60,930 nt of DNA from Bacteroidales bacterium (GTDB taxonomy: Bacteria; Bacteroidota; Bacteroidia; Bacteroidales; M50B96): the NCBI GenBank assembly GCA_021740905.1, contig JAIOYV010000038.1:1-60930 (forward strand), read 5' to 3'. Positions 28,636 to 37,785 of this stretch are shown piece after piece; position 1 is the stretch's first letter, and each line of letters starts with the position of its first letter. The translations under genes and the position numbers were made by a program. The notes beneath the pieces are model-generated. The model did not search any database. It was given only the letters and a program-made list of their open reading frames with translations, and was not told where the DNA came from.

Positions 28636-28923
28636 GGGAAACGAGATGTCTTCTTCTGGGAAACTTTCAAAATAGTTCCGATTGCTAATAGATGGACTTG
28701 TATATAATTCAGGCTAATTCTTTGCAGGGTAAAAATTTTGGATTTGAGTATTTTAAGTTCAATTTTGAGTTTTTCAAGTTTTCCGGTTTATTCAAAATGG
28801 GCAATGTTTTCTCTTCAAGATTACTTAATCTTAATTTAAAATAGGAAGCAATCGGGTTTGTCCGTTTTGAACTATTTTTATCGTGAAAAAAACGATGAAT
28901 TGACAAAACCAAACTAATTGCTT

Positions 28924-29139
28924 ATGAAATCTATCAATTTTGAAACCACTGAGTTGATGCATCACTCTTCTGCCAACCGGAGCCGGGAAGCTTATGAGAC
29001 CTCCTTGTTAGGCCATGCGCATTTCAAAAACGTATTGGAAGAACAAGAAAGGTCCAATAAAGATACCTCCACCTATTATCATATTTCTCCGATTCACGAC
29101 TTGGATATCGATTTCTTTATTTCCGTTCCCCAATATTAG
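28924..29139 (+). CDS. Hypothetical small protein (71 aa)
   Basis: Short frame from the ATG at 28924, preceded by a near-consensus -7 box (TATTTTTA at 28873-28880). The product is hydrophilic, rich in His, Ser and Glu, without signal peptide or membrane segment, and I do not recognise it. It lies between the TonB receptor and the pterin dehydratase, 71 bp before the latter. Reality as a gene is uncertain. Confidence 0.4.
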   Translation: MKSINFETTELMHHSSANRSREAYETSLLGHAHFKNVLEEQERSNKDTSTYYHISPIHDLDIDFFISVPQY

Positions 29140-29210
29140 ACAGGAACAAATTGCAGTTTAGTTTGTTTCCTTCATGGAAAACTAATGTTGTATAATTTAC
29201 AAGGAACAAT

Positions 29211-29447
29211 ATGAAATACTGGGAAGAAACAGACAATAAACTCACCAGGGAATTTAGCCTAAGCGATTTCAAGTCTTGCCTGATCTTTGTGAACAAAGTG
29301 GCCGCAGTTGCCGATGAGATGAACCATCATCCCGATATTTTGATTCATTCATACAATAAAGTGAAGATTTCTACCTATACTCACTCACAGAATCGAATAT
29401 CGGACAAGGACTTTGTCCTATGTCAGAAGATTAACGAGATATTATAA
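29211..29447 (+). CDS. Pterin-4a-carbinolamine dehydratase (PCD/DCoH family)
   Basis: 78 aa, slightly shorter than typical members (about 95-110 aa) because the N-terminal helix is brief. The family signature is clear: EMNHHPDILIHSYNKVKIS with the two catalytic His residues, then the third His in TYTH and the Asp in ISDKDF. The enzyme dehydrates 4a-hydroxytetrahydropterin, recycling the pterin cofactor of aromatic amino-acid hydroxylases; in bacteria without such hydroxylases it is thought to aid molybdopterin metabolism. No hydroxylase gene is in the window. Confidence 0.88.
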   Translation: MKYWEETDNKLTREFSLSDFKSCLIFVNKVAAVADEMNHHPDILIHSYNKVKISTYTHSQNRISDKDFVLCQKINEIL

Positions 29448-29542
29448 TTCAAAAAAAGCCCCCTGTTCCCAGAGAGCTTTATATATCTATTTGGTTGAAT
29501 TTTTAAAATCGAACCTATTTAAGATTCAACATTTAGAATTCC

Positions 29543-30883
29543 CTACACGTGACCTTGAGCCAACATAGCATCGGCTACTTTTACAAATCCACCAATATTT
29601 GCACCTTTTACAAAGTCGATCCTTCCATCAGGTTCGGTTCCAAACTTTACGCAGGTATTATGGATATCGGTCATGATGCGCTTAAGTTTTTCGTCAACTT
29701 CTTCTGCTGTCCAATTGAAACGCATTGAGTTTTGGCTCATTTCGAGACCTGAAACAGCAACACCACCAGCATTTACAGCTTTCCCGGGGCCAAACATCAC
29801 ATTGGCTTCAAAGCACATAGGTGCCACATCAGCGGTTGTCCCCATATTCGAGGCTTCAGCTATAACCTGCACACCATTTGCGATCAATACTTTAGCTTCG
29901 GCACCATTCAATTCATTCTGGATAGCACATGGGATTGCAATATCAACTTTTTGTTCCCATGGACGTTTACCGGGGAAAAATTTGGCATCAAACTCTTCGG
30001 CATAAGGCTCAACTACATCGTTGTTCGAAGCACGAAGTTCGAGAAGGTATTCAATTTTTTCGCCTGTAATACCTTCTGCATCATAAATATAACCGTCGGG
30101 GCCAGAGATTGTAATCACTTTTGCTCCGAGTTCTTCTAATTTAAGGGCAGCACCCCAGGTAACATTACCAAAACCAGATAAAGCAACCGTTTTTCCTTTA
30201 ATGTCCATTCCTTTGGTCTTGAGCATTTCGACCACAAAATAAACGGCACCAAAACCGGTAGCTTCCGGACGAAGTTTCGATCCACCCCATTCCATACCCT
30301 TTCCTGTCAATACACCGGTAAATTCGTTACGTAGACGCTTGTACTGTCCAAACAGGAAACCAATTTCGCGACCACCTACACCTATGTCGCCAGCAGGTAC
30401 ATCTGTGTTTGGGCCAATGTGGCGTGAGAGTTCAGTCATAAAGCTTTGGCAAAAACGCATGATCTCGTTTTCCGATTTTCCCTTTGGATTAAAATCGGAA
30501 CCGCCTTTGCCACCGCCCATAGGCAATGTTGTGAGGCTGTTTTTCAACACCTGTTCGAAACCAAGGAATTTTAATGCACTTAAAGTAACACTGGGGTGAA
30601 AACGAAGACCCCCTTTGTAAGGTCCAATTGCAGAATTAAATTCAACTCGATAACCCCGGTTAATTTGAACTTCGCCTTTGTCGTCGACCCAGGGAACACG
30701 GAACATAATTGTTCTTTCTGGTTCCACCATTTTCTCAAGAATCTTGGCACTTTTGTATTTTGGGTTTTCTTCAACAAACGGAATAAGTTTTTCAACAACT
30801 TCCTGAACTGCCTGGATAAATTCATCTTCACCTAAATTTTTGGCGATTACCTTATCCATGAATTCTTTAACTTTTGCTTCCAT
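29543..30883 (-). CDS. gdhA: NADP-type glutamate dehydrogenase
   Basis: 446 aa, the usual length of the hexameric small-subunit enzyme that interconverts 2-oxoglutarate plus ammonia and glutamate. Motifs: GPYKGGLRFHP, the catalytic Lys in PMGGGKGGSDFNPKG, DVPAGDIGVGGREIG, the dinucleotide-binding segment VALSGFGNVTWGAA, and NAGGVAVSGLEMSQNS. The pattern is of the bacterial NADP(H) assimilatory class. Monocistronic, with its own promoter; convergent with the pterin dehydratase gene. Confidence 0.97.
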   Translation of the reverse strand: MEAKVKEFMDKVIAKNLGEDEFIQAVQEVVEKLIPFVEENPKYKSAKILEKMVEPERTIMFRVPWVDDKGEVQINRGYRVEFNSAIGPYKGGLRFHPSVTLSALKFLGFEQVLKNSLTTLPMGGGKGGSDFNPKGKSENEIMRFCQSFMTELSRHIGPNTDVPAGDIGVGGREIGFLFGQYKRLRNEFTGVLTGKGMEWGGSKLRPEATGFGAVYFVVEMLKTKGMDIKGKTVALSGFGNVTWGAALKLEELGAKVITISGPDGYIYDAEGITGEKIEYLLELRASNNDVVEPYAEEFDAKFFPGKRPWEQKVDIAIPCAIQNELNGAEAKVLIANGVQVIAEASNMGTTADVAPMCFEANVMFGPGKAVNAGGVAVSGLEMSQNSMRFNWTAEEVDEKLKRIMTDIHNTCVKFGTEPDGRIDFVKGANIGGFVKVADAMLAQGHV

Positions 30884-31228
30884 CTACTTACAAATTAAAT
30901 TAATAACAATGATTGTTTTTGTGCGACAAATGTATATCTTTTAAATAATCCTAAATGTAAATAAGCAAAAATTTAAACTTTTAACACTCGAATTATCTTT
31001 CTGCCAAACAATGGTTTAACTAGAAGCAAAATGTGTTAAATAACACTTTCTGATAATAATCATACTATTAAGCACTGCCTGGGCGCATTTTTTTTTGTTT
31101 TAGGATAAGAATCAACTAATAATGACTTTCTACATACCACCCGAGAAAATGTATCAACAGAAAATTTTGATTCAAAAGTAATTTCTATTTTTGGCCCCAT
31201 TAAACCCAGACACTTAATTCTAAAAATC
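30884..31228. other. Divergent promoter region, gdhA / methyltransferase
   Basis: 345 bp without a gene. It contains the minus-strand gdhA -7 box CAAATGTA (30927-30934, reading TACATTTG on the minus strand, 43 bp upstream of the start codon; no clear -33 element) and the plus-strand promoter of the methyltransferase gene. The remainder is AT-rich with no further structure that I can see. Confidence 0.55.
31166..31193 (+). promoter_or_regulatory. Promoter of the methyltransferase gene
   Basis: TTTG at 31166-31169 and TATTTTTG at 31186-31193 with a 16-nt spacer, 35 bp upstream of the ATG at 31229. Both boxes match the Bacteroidota consensus; the spacer is at the short end. Confidence 0.55.
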
Positions 31229-32080
31229 ATGCACATCAAAGATTTATACAGGTTTCTTTCGCCAAAGCACCAAAACCTTTTTCTCGACTACAAAGTAAAT
31301 TTTAAACCAAGATATGGACACGGGCTTCCGCCACACAAGTTGTTGTACCGAATTATCGATAAGAACAGGGAGGAATATGCTCAAATTTTGAAAAAGGCAT
31401 TGACCTATTCTTCAAACATCCAGGCGATAAAGAAAAACGGGAGCGAACCTGACCCTAGTAAACCGGTATGGAACAATGATTTTTTGCCAGGCTTGGATAT
31501 TATTGGGATTTACACCCTGTTGGCTGATTTACACCCTAAGAAATATGTTGAAGTTGGATCGGGGTTTTCTACCAAAGTTGCTTTCAAAGCAAAAAAGGAC
31601 AATGATCTTCAAACCAAGATAATTTCGATTGATCCACAGCCCAGAGCCGAAATCGACACCTTGGCCGACGAGGTTATCAGGCAGCCATTCGAGGATATCA
31701 ATTTTGATTTCCTTTTCGACCTAGAGGAGAATGATATATTGTTTATCGACAATTCGCACCGGATTTTGCCCAATTCCGATTCCCTGGTATTTTTTTTCGA
31801 GGTGCTTCCATATTTAAAAAAAGGTGTAGTAGTTCATATCCACGACATATACCTGCCTTACGATTACCCCCAATTTATGTGCGACAGGTTTTATTCTGAA
31901 CAATATGGGCTTGGCATGTTCCTCCTTGCCAACCCCGAAAAATATGCTCCCTTGTTGCCCAATTATTTTATCTATGAAGATAAAGAGCTGAGCAAGGTAA
32001 TAGAACCGATATGGGGCCATCCAAATCTGGAAGGCGTTGAACGGCACGGTGGTTCGTTTTGGTTGAAAATTGATAAATGA
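31229..32080 (+). CDS. SAM-dependent methyltransferase-like protein
   Basis: 283 aa, cytosolic. The central part (about 108-215) has the Rossmann methyltransferase order: motif I YVEVGSGFSTKVAF, an acidic end of strand 2 in IISIDPQP, and DILFIDNSHR with a following HIHDIYLPYDYP, the pattern of the Methyltransf_24/class I group often linked to surface glycans or macrolide-type modification. An N-terminal helical extension (1-100) is unrecognised. It stands alone, convergent with the O-antigen ligase operon, which makes a part in surface polysaccharide decoration plausible but unproven. Confidence 0.8.
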   Translation: MHIKDLYRFLSPKHQNLFLDYKVNFKPRYGHGLPPHKLLYRIIDKNREEYAQILKKALTYSSNIQAIKKNGSEPDPSKPVWNNDFLPGLDIIGIYTLLADLHPKKYVEVGSGFSTKVAFKAKKDNDLQTKIISIDPQPRAEIDTLADEVIRQPFEDINFDFLFDLEENDILFIDNSHRILPNSDSLVFFFEVLPYLKKGVVVHIHDIYLPYDYPQFMCDRFYSEQYGLGMFLLANPEKYAPLLPNYFIYEDKELSKVIEPIWGHPNLEGVERHGGSFWLKIDK

Positions 32081-32117
32081 TTAGTGCCCCACTAAGCTAA
32101 AGCTTCGTAGGGTAAAC

Positions 32118-33632
32118 CTACTGAGTACTTTCTGCTGGGGTCTGAGGGCTGCCGACCGAAGACAGAGAACTGCCGACTTCTTTTTTAGAATGGTACACAT
32201 CGATGGCAACCAATATGGCAATAAAACCCCAGAAAGGTGCAGAAGCCTTGTCGGTATCGAGGAAGTTGTTTAGGAAGCCGTGGAGGAAATAGGTAATAAG
32301 CCCCAAGGTGCAACTCAAGGCTAGCATTTTAATCTCTTTCTCCTGGGCATTTCTGTAGGCTCTTAAACCAGTAATAACACTTGTTATTAATATCAGTATA
32401 AAACTTAACGAGCCGAGCACACCCGACTCGGCCAATGGCCCGATGTATTCGCTGTGGGCGTTGCCCATATCGCCTGCGTTGGTACTGATGATGGTTTTTT
32501 CGTACGAAAACTGAAAACCTGCATATTGAAACATGTAAGTGCCAGGTCCCCAACCCAGAATCGGCTTTTCTTCAAACATCCGAATGGCACAATTCCATCG
32601 GTTCAACCGTTCGAGGTTGGAAGCATCGGTGCGGATATTGGCCATCGACTTGATATGCTTTTCGATATCTCGTGAGGAATCTTGCTTGTTCCTGTTAAGC
32701 TCAATCATGATATCGGTTTGGAAGCTCAGGAAAATAATTACAAGTGCTGAAGCAAGCATAGCGATGTACCTGAATTTAATTTTTAAGCGGATAAGCACCC
32801 AAACCCCAAGTGCGCCTACCAGACTAAGCCATGCAGCCCTTGTGTATGAAAATCCCAGTGCGGTTATAAAGATAGCCAATACAACCCAAATCAGAAATTT
32901 TTGGGTTTGCTTATATTCTGATTTAGTAACCATACCAATCAACACCGGCACAAACATGGCGAGCATTGCGGCATACGAGGTGTGGTCGTTGTAAAAGGGG
33001 CTCATCACATAATGGGCTGCATTTTCATCAAATAGACCTTCGAGGATATGGCGGTTAAATGAATAGCCAATTACAAAGATAAATGGCAGAACGTACATCC
33101 ATATATAATTCTTTATATGCTGGGAACGCCGGAACAATTGCGTGGCCAGAAAATAAAAAGCTGCGACAAACCATAAGCGAGCTAACAAAAATTTAAAGGA
33201 AACAAGAGGCATTGTACTGCTTATGGATGTAATAAATATCCACATCAGACTAAAGTAAACGGCCAGTGAAACAGGATGGTAGGCAATTCTTCTATCAAAA
33301 TTCTTCTCTGTCAATACTTTTAAAATGAACAGCAACAATATCCCGAACAAGAGAGGCTCGGTAGGCAAATAAAAGTCGACTTCCAGGTTGGGTACAATCT
33401 CGCGCAAGGGTATCGAAAGGGGCACGAAAAATACGATAAGAAGCAAGACCCTATCCAAGGAAATCAAAGTATAAGCAATAACGGCAAAGGCCACTGGTAA
33501 CAATGCCATGTAATACAATTCGTAATACATAAATATGGCATTCGCCAAAATATATAAGATGGAGTACTTATAAAGCTTTCTTAGGCTTTCCTTTCCTCCA
33601 ATTATCGAATTTGTATCCTTGATCCCTAACAA
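32118..33632 (-). CDS. O-antigen ligase/polymerase family membrane protein (Wzy/WaaL type)
   Basis: 504 aa with about ten to twelve hydrophobic segments and one large periplasmic loop (about 310-400) carrying NRWNCAIRMFEEKPILGWGPG and NAHSEYIGPLAESGVLG, the signature of the O-antigen ligase superfamily (PF04932), which transfers or polymerises lipid-linked glycans in the periplasm. It follows the Wzz-like gene by 5 bp, so the two are one operon and likely act on the same polysaccharide. The last 20 residues, rich in Ser, Pro and Gln, are encoded by DNA resembling the non-coding GTCGGCAGTTCTC repeats found near 41.3 kb, so the C-terminal tail may be repeat-derived. Confidence 0.88.
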   Translation of the reverse strand: MLGIKDTNSIIGGKESLRKLYKYSILYILANAIFMYYELYYMALLPVAFAVIAYTLISLDRVLLLIVFFVPLSIPLREIVPNLEVDFYLPTEPLLFGILLLFILKVLTEKNFDRRIAYHPVSLAVYFSLMWIFITSISSTMPLVSFKFLLARLWFVAAFYFLATQLFRRSQHIKNYIWMYVLPFIFVIGYSFNRHILEGLFDENAAHYVMSPFYNDHTSYAAMLAMFVPVLIGMVTKSEYKQTQKFLIWVVLAIFITALGFSYTRAAWLSLVGALGVWVLIRLKIKFRYIAMLASALVIIFLSFQTDIMIELNRNKQDSSRDIEKHIKSMANIRTDASNLERLNRWNCAIRMFEEKPILGWGPGTYMFQYAGFQFSYEKTIISTNAGDMGNAHSEYIGPLAESGVLGSLSFILILITSVITGLRAYRNAQEKEIKMLALSCTLGLITYFLHGFLNNFLDTDKASAPFWGFIAILVAIDVYHSKKEVGSSLSSVGSPQTPAESTQ

Positions 33633-33637
33633 GTTGC

Positions 33638-34672
33638 TTACTTATTTGATGCTATTTTAATACTTTTTAATCGCTGCGCCAAGCCTTCTAGCATAATCAG
33701 GAAAATAAAAGCGAAAACAAATGTTCCTAAGGTCGACAACGATACAATCAACCAACGCACGGGCTTTGTTTTCTTTTCAGATTCTATCGCACGGTTGACC
33801 ACAAATTTATGAGGAAGGGTTTGCTCGTAATCGACCTTTGCTTCCACATATTTGGCTTTGAGGTTGCTCAAGCGTTCGGTTTCATAAATCAGCTGGTTTC
33901 GCAAATTGGTATAGGCACCCCCATATTCCGATAATATTTGCAACTTATCCTCAAGCTCTTTCATGTGGGTTGTTTGTCCTTTGATAATACCCTGGGCATA
34001 CGCATCGTAGAATACTTCCGATTGTGTTTCGTAGTTGTTGATCCCCAATAAGCGGATTTTCTTCAACGAATCCTGTACCACAGAGATTTCGTCGCGCAAG
34101 GTAAAATACTCTCCCTCCACTAGTTTGAGTGCTAAAAGTGCCTTCCCCTTTTTGATATTGGTCATTGCTGTATCTACCAGGTCGGCAATGGTATTGGCAA
34201 TATCGGCTGCTATTTTGGGATCTTTATCGAACACCTCAATTTCTATCGACATATATTCGGTACGCCGGAAGGAAATCTGGTCTTCCCATATTCTCACCAA
34301 CTGGGTTTTTGGGTAAGGGGTCAGCGTGTCGATTTCGTAATGTTTTATCAGGTTGAACTTATCTACTACCCTATTACGTATGTCTTCCGAATACAAAACC
34401 TGGATCATCTGTTCCACATCCTCCTCGTCGCCAAAACGAAGGATGTCCTTGCTCCCCAGATATAGAGAAAGAAGGTCGTTCGAAATGGAACTCGATGAGG
34501 CCGGGAAAAATACTACGGTCGATTTAAACCGTGGGGTGATGCTAAAAGCCACAATAATAGACACAATTGCTCCAATGGTAGTGATAATGGCTAGTGGTTT
34601 GAAATGCCTGATGAAAAAATCGATCAGATCGGGCGATTCAAACGAAAACGTTGAGTCCGTTGTTTTACTCAT
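33638..34672 (-). CDS. Wzz-type polysaccharide chain-length/co-polymerase protein
   Basis: 344 aa with the classic layout: cytoplasmic N-terminus, membrane segment at about 28-50 (IITTIGAIVSIIVAF), a periplasmic helical domain with long coiled coil (about 60-310), and a second membrane segment near 315-335 (LIVSLSTLGTFVFAFIFL). There is no C-terminal kinase domain. Members set the length of O-antigen or capsule chains made by Wzy. It lies 5 bp before the O-antigen ligase-like gene and 64 bp after tyrS on the same strand. Confidence 0.88.
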   Translation of the reverse strand: MSKTTDSTFSFESPDLIDFFIRHFKPLAIITTIGAIVSIIVAFSITPRFKSTVVFFPASSSSISNDLLSLYLGSKDILRFGDEEDVEQMIQVLYSEDIRNRVVDKFNLIKHYEIDTLTPYPKTQLVRIWEDQISFRRTEYMSIEIEVFDKDPKIAADIANTIADLVDTAMTNIKKGKALLALKLVEGEYFTLRDEISVVQDSLKKIRLLGINNYETQSEVFYDAYAQGIIKGQTTHMKELEDKLQILSEYGGAYTNLRNQLIYETERLSNLKAKYVEAKVDYEQTLPHKFVVNRAIESEKKTKPVRWLIVSLSTLGTFVFAFIFLIMLEGLAQRLKSIKIASNK

Positions 34673-34736
34673 AATTCCTGTTCTATTAAAAACCGGGTGG
34701 CACGAAAATTTATCGTGATCTTTCCGGCAGTAAACC

Positions 34737-36029
34737 TTATTCTGCTTTAATAATATAATAATCTTTTTTTCCTTTCTGAACGAGAAGGTATTTCCCGTTG
34801 ATTAGTTGCGTGCTGTCCACATTCGTTTCGGCATTGTTTTGTTTATTTTTGTTTATGCTGATGCCATTGCCTTTTATCAGGCGGCGTAACTCACTTTTCG
34901 ATTCAAAAAATCCGGTTTTGTCCGACAACAATTCAAGGATGCCAATTCCATTGTCCAGTTCAGATTTCGGGACAGTTTTTAAGGGAACCCCCTCGAACAC
35001 TGAAAGGAAAGTTGCTTCATCGAGTTTCGACAGGGTATCGGCGGTGCCTTTCCCAAACAATATCTGGGAGGCTTCTTCGGCCATTGCAAGGGCTTCCTCG
35101 GTATGTACCATAATTGTAACTTCGCGGGCAAGCCTTTTCTGTAGCAAACGATCGTGTTTGGCCTGGCTATGTTCTTCTATCAGCATATCAATTTCATTTT
35201 TCGTAAGAAGGGTGAAAATTTTAATGTAGCGTTCGGCATCCTCGTCGGACACATTCAACCAAAACTGGTAAAATTTATAGGGTGAAGTTCGCTCCGGGTC
35301 GAGCCAAACATTGCCTTCTTCCGTTTTTCCGAATTTTACGCCATCCGATTTGGTTATCAACGGACAGGTAATGGCAAAGGCTTCGCCCTGTTCTTTGCGG
35401 CGGATCAATTCGGTACCCGTGGTAATGTTCCCCCACTGGTCCGATCCACCCATTTGCAGTTTGCAGCCTTTTGTTTTATAGAGGGTCAGAAAATCGGTGC
35501 CCTGGACTAGCTGGTATGTAAATTCGGTAAATGACATCCCTTCGGTCGATTCGTCGCCCAACCGCTTTTTTACCGAATCTTTGGCCATCATGTAATTTAC
35601 GGTAATGTGCTTGCCAATATCGCGGATAAAGTCGATAAATGAAAAATCTTTCATCCAGTCGTAATTGTTCACCATCTCGGCAGCAGTGTGCAAACCCGAT
35701 TCAAAATCCATGAATTTGGCTAACTGTTTCTGAATACAGGATTGATTGTGCCTCAACGTTTCTTCGTCCAGCAAATCGCGTTCTTTCGATTTTCCTGATG
35801 GGTCGCCAATCATCCCAGTAGCGCCACCCACCAACACAATGGGCTTATGACCTGCAACCTGAAAATGTTTAAGCATCATAACTGATACCAGATGGCCAAT
35901 ATGAAGTGAGTCGGCAGTCGGATCAATCCCGACATACGCAGTTGTAAGTTCTTTCTGTAATAATTCTTCTGTGCCTGGCATAATTGTGTGGATCATTCCA
36001 CGCCAGCTCAATTCTTTAACAAAATTCAT
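34737..36029 (-). CDS. tyrS: Tyrosyl-tRNA synthetase
   Basis: 430 aa from the ATG at 36029. A longer frame reaches 36203, but the family start ([19 protein letters not shown]) and a promoter between the two sites favour 36029. Class I synthetase signatures are present: HIGH at residues 43-46 ([10 protein letters not shown]) and the KMSKS equivalent KFGKT near 230. The tyrosine-binding region holds [14 protein letters not shown] and [15 protein letters not shown]-terminal S4-like RNA-binding domain (about 355-430; [17 protein letters not shown]) is complete. Housekeeping enzyme that charges tRNA-Tyr. Confidence 0.98.
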   Translation of the reverse strand: MNFVKELSWRGMIHTIMPGTEELLQKELTTAYVGIDPTADSLHIGHLVSVMMLKHFQVAGHKPIVLVGGATGMIGDPSGKSKERDLLDEETLRHNQSCIQKQLAKFMDFESGLHTAAEMVNNYDWMKDFSFIDFIRDIGKHITVNYMMAKDSVKKRLGDESTEGMSFTEFTYQLVQGTDFLTLYKTKGCKLQMGGSDQWGNITTGTELIRRKEQGEAFAITCPLITKSDGVKFGKTEEGNVWLDPERTSPYKFYQFWLNVSDEDAERYIKIFTLLTKNEIDMLIEEHSQAKHDRLLQKRLAREVTIMVHTEEALAMAEEASQILFGKGTADTLSKLDEATFLSVFEGVPLKTVPKSELDNGIGILELLSDKTGFFESKSELRRLIKGNGISINKNKQNNAETNVDSTQLINGKYLLVQKGKKDYYIIKAE

Positions 36030-36049
36030 AATGCTTTGAAAATTTGGCG

Positions 36050-36078
36050 CAAATATAATAAACAAATAGTAAGACAAT
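36050..36078 (-). promoter_or_regulatory. Promoter of tyrS
   Basis: CAAATATA at 36050-36057 reads TATATTTG on the minus strand, an exact -7 match. A weak -33 element (ATTG on the minus strand) lies at 36075-36078, 17 nt away. The box is 20 bp upstream of the chosen start codon and lies inside the longer open frame, which argues against the upstream start. Confidence 0.6.
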
Positions 36079-36245
36079 AGAGAAAAAGAAAGAAGTGGCA
36101 TGGGATAAAAACGTCTATTGAAAAGTAGATATTTTTTACCTTTTTTTAAATCAATTCCCCAAATGCTGTGATACTCCATAAAATTATTTAATTTTATGCT
36201 CAATAATATAAATGTGAGTCTTATAAAATATTAAAATTTATAATT

Positions 36246-37652
36246 ATGAAAAAAGTTTATAAAATTATGTTTTGCAGTGCATTAATAATTTTTGCATTCC
36301 AAACATCATGGTCTCAAAAAGACAACCTTACTCTAAATTTTTCAGCTGAGCACGGTACTTCTGCGATTATTATCCCACTCGATAGCGTGCATATAGAAAA
36401 CCTGGCATCGGGTAGCGACACCACTATCTATGGCGCAACCCCTTCCATCACGTTTAATTATCTTGGCCTTGGTGATGGGTTGACTGCCGATGAAAACAAG
36501 CAAATTAAATTATGTGCCTATCCAAATCCATTCACTAATAGCTCGCGTATCGAACTAGTTGTTCCCGAGCTGGGCAACTATGATATTGTCCTGTCAAATT
36601 CGCTGGGGCAAATCGAAAGGATGGATAGCAAGAGTTTGAGCAAAGGTACTTATACCTTACAACTTTCGCTAAATTCAAAAGGCGTGTACCATTGCACGGT
36701 GAGCAACCAAAAATTGACAGCAAGCATTAAACTTATCAATTTTGAAAAACAGTCAGGTGCTTCACAACCGCTCGTTTTAAACGAGGGTAGCCCAAAAGCA
36801 AAAAACATAGCTGCTTTGACAAACCTAAAGAGTGCTAACTCCATCAACACCTTTGAGTTTTCGCTTGGGGATGCACTAAAAATTCATGCCTATAAATATG
36901 GTTACGACGTTGACACAATCACACTGTCGCTCACCGCTTCGCAGACCTATACTTTTGAAATGACCCCTACAGCAGCTTGCCCCGCAATAATGTACGACCC
37001 CGATGGCAACGAATACGCCACCACGGTAATTGATGGGAAGTGCTGGATGGCCGAAAACATGAAAACTACCACCTTTTTTGATGGCACTGCAATTCCATTG
37101 GTAGATGTCCCTTCAGCATGGGCGGGATTAGGCGCCAACCCTGGACATTGCTATTATCAAAACACCGTTGCCAATGGCGACACGTATGGGTTTATGTACA
37201 ATTGGGCGACAGCCATGCACGGGGCACCAAGTAGTGCCACCGACCCAAGCAATGTACAGGGAATATGTCCGGTTGGCTGGCACGTCCCAAGCGATGTTGA
37301 GTGGGACGCGCTTGGTGCTTTTATAGCTGGCGACAATGGAGGGAATCCCAGTGGCTATACTTTCACCGACGGCAACTGGCTTAAAGTAGGAAAACACCTT
37401 AAAGCGACCACCGATTGGGTAAGCCCTGGCACTGGTACCGACGATTATGGATTTGCCGGGCTACCGGGAGGTCGTCGCACATACAGTGGTAGTTTCACTG
37501 AACTGGGACAATTTACCTATTTCTGGTCAGCCACTCAGGTGAATTCCACAAATACCTATAGCTGGGGACTTGAAGTGGCCTCGCAGAAATTTTTGCGAAA
37601 CACAACTACCAATAAGTCGAGCGGAAATTATGTCCGTTGCATGAGAGACTAA
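36246..37652 (+). CDS. FISUMP-domain protein with an internal T9SS-like sorting segment
   Basis: 468 aa with a signal peptide (about 1-22, cleavage near SWSQ). An N-terminal segment is followed by an Ig-like region (about 90-172) starting IKLCAYPNPFTNSSRIEL and ending IKLINFEK, which reads as a T9SS type A sorting domain but sits in the middle of the protein. The C-terminal half (about 243-468) is the Fibrobacter succinogenes major paralogous (FISUMP) domain: YDPDGNEYATTVIDGKCWMAENM, YGFMYNWATAM, GICPVGWHVPSDVEWD and GLPGGRRTYSG. FISUMP proteins are secreted and of unknown function. A terminator follows. Confidence 0.88.
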   Translation: MKKVYKIMFCSALIIFAFQTSWSQKDNLTLNFSAEHGTSAIIIPLDSVHIENLASGSDTTIYGATPSITFNYLGLGDGLTADENKQIKLCAYPNPFTNSSRIELVVPELGNYDIVLSNSLGQIERMDSKSLSKGTYTLQLSLNSKGVYHCTVSNQKLTASIKLINFEKQSGASQPLVLNEGSPKAKNIAALTNLKSANSINTFEFSLGDALKIHAYKYGYDVDTITLSLTASQTYTFEMTPTAACPAIMYDPDGNEYATTVIDGKCWMAENMKTTTFFDGTAIPLVDVPSAWAGLGANPGHCYYQNTVANGDTYGFMYNWATAMHGAPSSATDPSNVQGICPVGWHVPSDVEWDALGAFIAGDNGGNPSGYTFTDGNWLKVGKHLKATTDWVSPGTGTDDYGFAGLPGGRRTYSGSFTELGQFTYFWSATQVNSTNTYSWGLEVASQKFLRNTTTNKSSGNYVRCMRD

Positions 37653-37696
37653 ATAGAATGATAAATGAGATAAAAATAAACTATTTCGATTGATGA

Positions 37697-37722
37697 AAAG
37701 CCCGGCACTGCCCGGGTTTTTT
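37697..37722 (+). terminator. Terminator after the FISUMP gene
   Basis: AAGCCCGG (37698-37705) pairs with CCGGGTT (37712-37718) around the ACTG loop region, followed by a T-run. It lies 45 bp past the stop codon. Confidence 0.75.
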
Positions 37723-37785
37723 ATTTTGATAACCACTAAGGGTATTTCCATTTTCGATTGTCTTATGGGAAACACACGCATACAA

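Noticed and set aside
36030-36203. Longer N-terminus for TyrS
   Set aside because: It contains the tyrS promoter box and codes for a hydrophobic stretch not found in tyrosyl-tRNA synthetases.
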